From assembly GCF_002699985.1 (NCBI RefSeq), contig NZ_LKBT01000017.1, positions 27,264-91,263 of the forward strand: a DNA stretch of 64,000 nt, given 5' to 3'. This stretch comes from Pseudomonas sp. ICMP 561 (lineage in GTDB: Bacteria > Pseudomonadota > Gammaproteobacteria > Pseudomonadales > Pseudomonadaceae). The position numbers were made by a program, and so were the translations under genes. The notes under the pieces are model-generated. The model ran no database searches, was not told the origin of the DNA, and worked only from the letters and a program-made list of their open reading frames with translations. Numbering within the stretch: position 1 is the first letter of the stretch; the number at the start of each line of letters is the position of its first letter. Shown here piece after piece: positions 62,530-64,000 of this stretch.

Positions 62530-63672
62530 CTACAAGAATTTAAACACGGTCGTCTGGGTATACGCCTTGCCCGGATCCAGTCGTGTGCTCTGGAATTTCG
62601 GCTGGTTCGGCGCGTCCGGATAGTGCTGGGTTTCCAGGGTGAAGGCGCCCCAGTGCGGGTAGACCTTGCTACCTTTGCCGTGGATGCTGCCGTCCAGGAA
62701 GTTGCCGGTATACAGCTGCACGCCAGGCTCGCTGGTGAACAACTGCAGGCGACGCCCGGATTGCGGGTCGCTGACTTCGGCAGCCAGTTTGCTGACGTCG
62801 CCTTTGGTGTCCAGTACCCAGTTGAAATCAAAGCCGCCTTGTTTCGGCTCGGCATATTTCAATTGCTGATGGTCCGCCTTGATGTTCTTGCCGATGGCCG
62901 TAGGCGTCAGGAAGTCCATAGGCGTGCCTTTGACCGCAGGCAGTTCGCCGGTGGGAATTAGCTTCTCGTTGACCGGCGTGTAATGCGAGGCGTGCAGTGT
63001 GGCGACCTGCTTCAGTACATCACCGTTACCCGCGCCCGCGAGGTTGAAGTAGCTGTGATTGGTCAGGTTCAGCACCGTGGGCTTGTTGGTGGTGGCGTTG
63101 TAGTGGATGCGCAGCTCGTTCTTCTCATTGAGGCTATAGGTCACCTCGGTCTTCAGCTCGCCGGGGAAGCCCATTTCGCCATCCGGTGACACATAGGTCA
63201 GTTTTACGCCCACCCAGCCATTCTCATTACTGGGTTCGGCTTTCCATACCCGCTTGTCAAAACCCTGAGTGCCGCCGTGCAAGGCGTTGGTCTTGTCGTT
63301 CTGTGGCACCTGATAGGTCTTGCCATCAAGGCTGAACTTGCCATCCGCCAGGCGGTTGCCGAAGCGGCCAATGGTCGCCCCGAAATAGACGGTTCCGTTG
63401 TCCTGATAGCCTTTCACATCATCGAAACCAAGCACCACATCCTCCACCTTGCCGTTCTTGTCCGGCAGGAGCAGCGATTGCAGGGTCGCGCCGTAGGTAA
63501 TGATGTTGGCTTCTACGCCATGGCTGTTGCGCAGGGTGTATTTCTCGACGGCAGTGCCATCGGCTGTCTTTCCAAAAGCGCTGTGTTCATTGGTAAGGCT
63601 GGCCGCGTTGGCCGTGAGGGTGGCGATCATCAAGGACAGTCCGAAGCTGCTGAGCAGTGAAGAGGGTTTCAT
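62530..63672 (-). CDS. Aldose 1-epimerase (galactose mutarotase family)
   Basis: A 380-aa mutarotase interconverting alpha and beta anomers of hexoses. A signal peptide is present (MKPSSLLSSFGLSLMIATLT, cleavage near LTANA), so it is periplasmic, unlike E. coli GalM. Family landmarks are TYGATLQSLLLPDKNG, GRFGNRLADGKF, LNLTNHSYFNLAGAG with the catalytic His, and GVQLYTGNFLDGS. The ATG at 63672 is preferred over a Met 32 codons earlier because it gives the signal peptide; AAGG is eight bases upstream. Confidence 0.9.
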   Translation of the reverse strand: MKPSSLLSSFGLSLMIATLTANAASLTNEHSAFGKTADGTAVEKYTLRNSHGVEANIITYGATLQSLLLPDKNGKVEDVVLGFDDVKGYQDNGTVYFGATIGRFGNRLADGKFSLDGKTYQVPQNDKTNALHGGTQGFDKRVWKAEPSNENGWVGVKLTYVSPDGEMGFPGELKTEVTYSLNEKNELRIHYNATTNKPTVLNLTNHSYFNLAGAGNGDVLKQVATLHASHYTPVNEKLIPTGELPAVKGTPMDFLTPTAIGKNIKADHQQLKYAEPKQGGFDFNWVLDTKGDVSKLAAEVSDPQSGRRLQLFTSEPGVQLYTGNFLDGSIHGKGSKVYPHWGAFTLETQHYPDAPNQPKFQSTRLDPGKAYTQTTVFKFL

Positions 63673-64000
63673 TGAATGTACCTTTTTTGTTGTTGTGGTA
63701 GGGCTGCACCGAACCTTCGATGCGGGCCGGGTTCTCACTAAGCTTGGTTTATTGGTCTGACTATTCATCCTCTAAAATAGTGATAAAAGGATTTATAGCC
63801 GATAAAACGCCACTTGAAAATTTAATCGTAATACTATTTGATGGTTGGCACAGGCTGAATGCTTCGGCGATTGCACCCGGCGAAAATTTCACCGAATTCA
63901 TCGTAATTGGATGGACTCGCCCAAGCCGAGGCGTCAGTAGCGCCACGGTGGCATTCTTAAGAAGCCAACGACAGCGAGGGCGAGTCCATGAAAAAGCATA
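63673..64000. other. Epimerase upstream region and right-edge inverted repeat
   Basis: This 328-bp stretch is AT-rich up to about 63830, as expected of a promoter region. At the right edge, ATGGACTCGCCC (63911-63922) and GGGCGAGTCCAT (63978-63989) form a perfect 12-bp inverted repeat 55 bp apart. The second copy contains an ATG at 63988 followed by AAAAAGCATA, which could begin a gene that leaves the window. Confidence 0.45.

Noticed and set aside
63761..63946. 61-aa minus-strand frame near the right edge
   Set aside because: Short, no signals, overlaps the inverted repeat; not supported.

Overview
The window reads as chromosomal DNA of a Pseudomonas from the P. syringae/P. fluorescens side of the genus. 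The support is the moderately GC-rich coding sequence, intergenic spacers full of paired REP-type palindromes in several families, and a second (che2-like) chemosensory operon. No rRNA, tRNA, CRISPR array, prophage or complete insertion sequence was seen.

Layout. 0-7 kb: a hydroxy/sugar-acid block (RraA-like aldolase, D-2-hydroxyacid dehydrogenase, ACS-family MFS carrier, IclR regulator, GudP-like MFS carrier, LysR regulator). 7-13 kb: a small Cys-motif protein, a 522-aa protein of unknown function, a Gfo/Idh/MocA oxidoreductase, a TerC-CBS-CorC membrane protein and a small secreted protein. 13-17.5 kb: a sulfur/amino-acid block (PatB/MalY C-S lyase, ABC permease and binding protein without an ATPase, homocysteine methyltransferase-like protein). 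17.5-27 kb: a two-CBS protein, then a minus-strand chemosensory operon in the order MCP, cheY, STAS, cheA, MCP, cheW, cheR, cheD, cheB. 27-47 kb: single housekeeping and accessory genes, including an aldo/keto reductase, an ArgD-like aminotransferase, ppnN, topB, an SMR efflux protein, a GlxA-type regulator, RidA plus GNAT, polB, a sirtuin, LysE, PhzF, and a radical-SAM/partner DNA-repair pair. 47-59.4 kb: a frameshifted LysR gene divergent from a large plus-strand cluster (two paralogous binding proteins, FAD 2-hydroxyacid dehydrogenase, aminotransferase, two permeases, ATPase, cysteine-dioxygenase-like cupin, and a 922-aa protein fusing four rhodanese modules to a MetC-type lyase). 59.4-62.3 kb: a metal ABC importer preceded by a near-perfect Zur-type operator and a 43-aa membrane ORF. 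62.5-64 kb: aldose 1-epimerase and an unexplained inverted repeat at the right edge.

Most notable signals. (1) The 48.5-59.4 kb cluster looks like import and stepwise dismantling of a sulfur-containing amino or hydroxy acid: uptake, oxidation/transamination, C-S cleavage, persulfide transfer and thiol oxidation. The substrate is unknown. (2) The radical SAM/TIGR03915-type pair has a consensus-quality SOS box just upstream of its start, and topB has a second LexA-like palindrome upstream; both suggest DNA-damage control. (3) A 24-bp palindrome lies between the broken LysR gene and the sulfur cluster. (4) A 138-bp MITE-like element with perfect 15-bp terminal inverted repeats sits inside that cluster.

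Limits: all assignments are by eye from motifs and family knowledge. No database search was run. Start codons were chosen by visible ribosome binding sites and family length.
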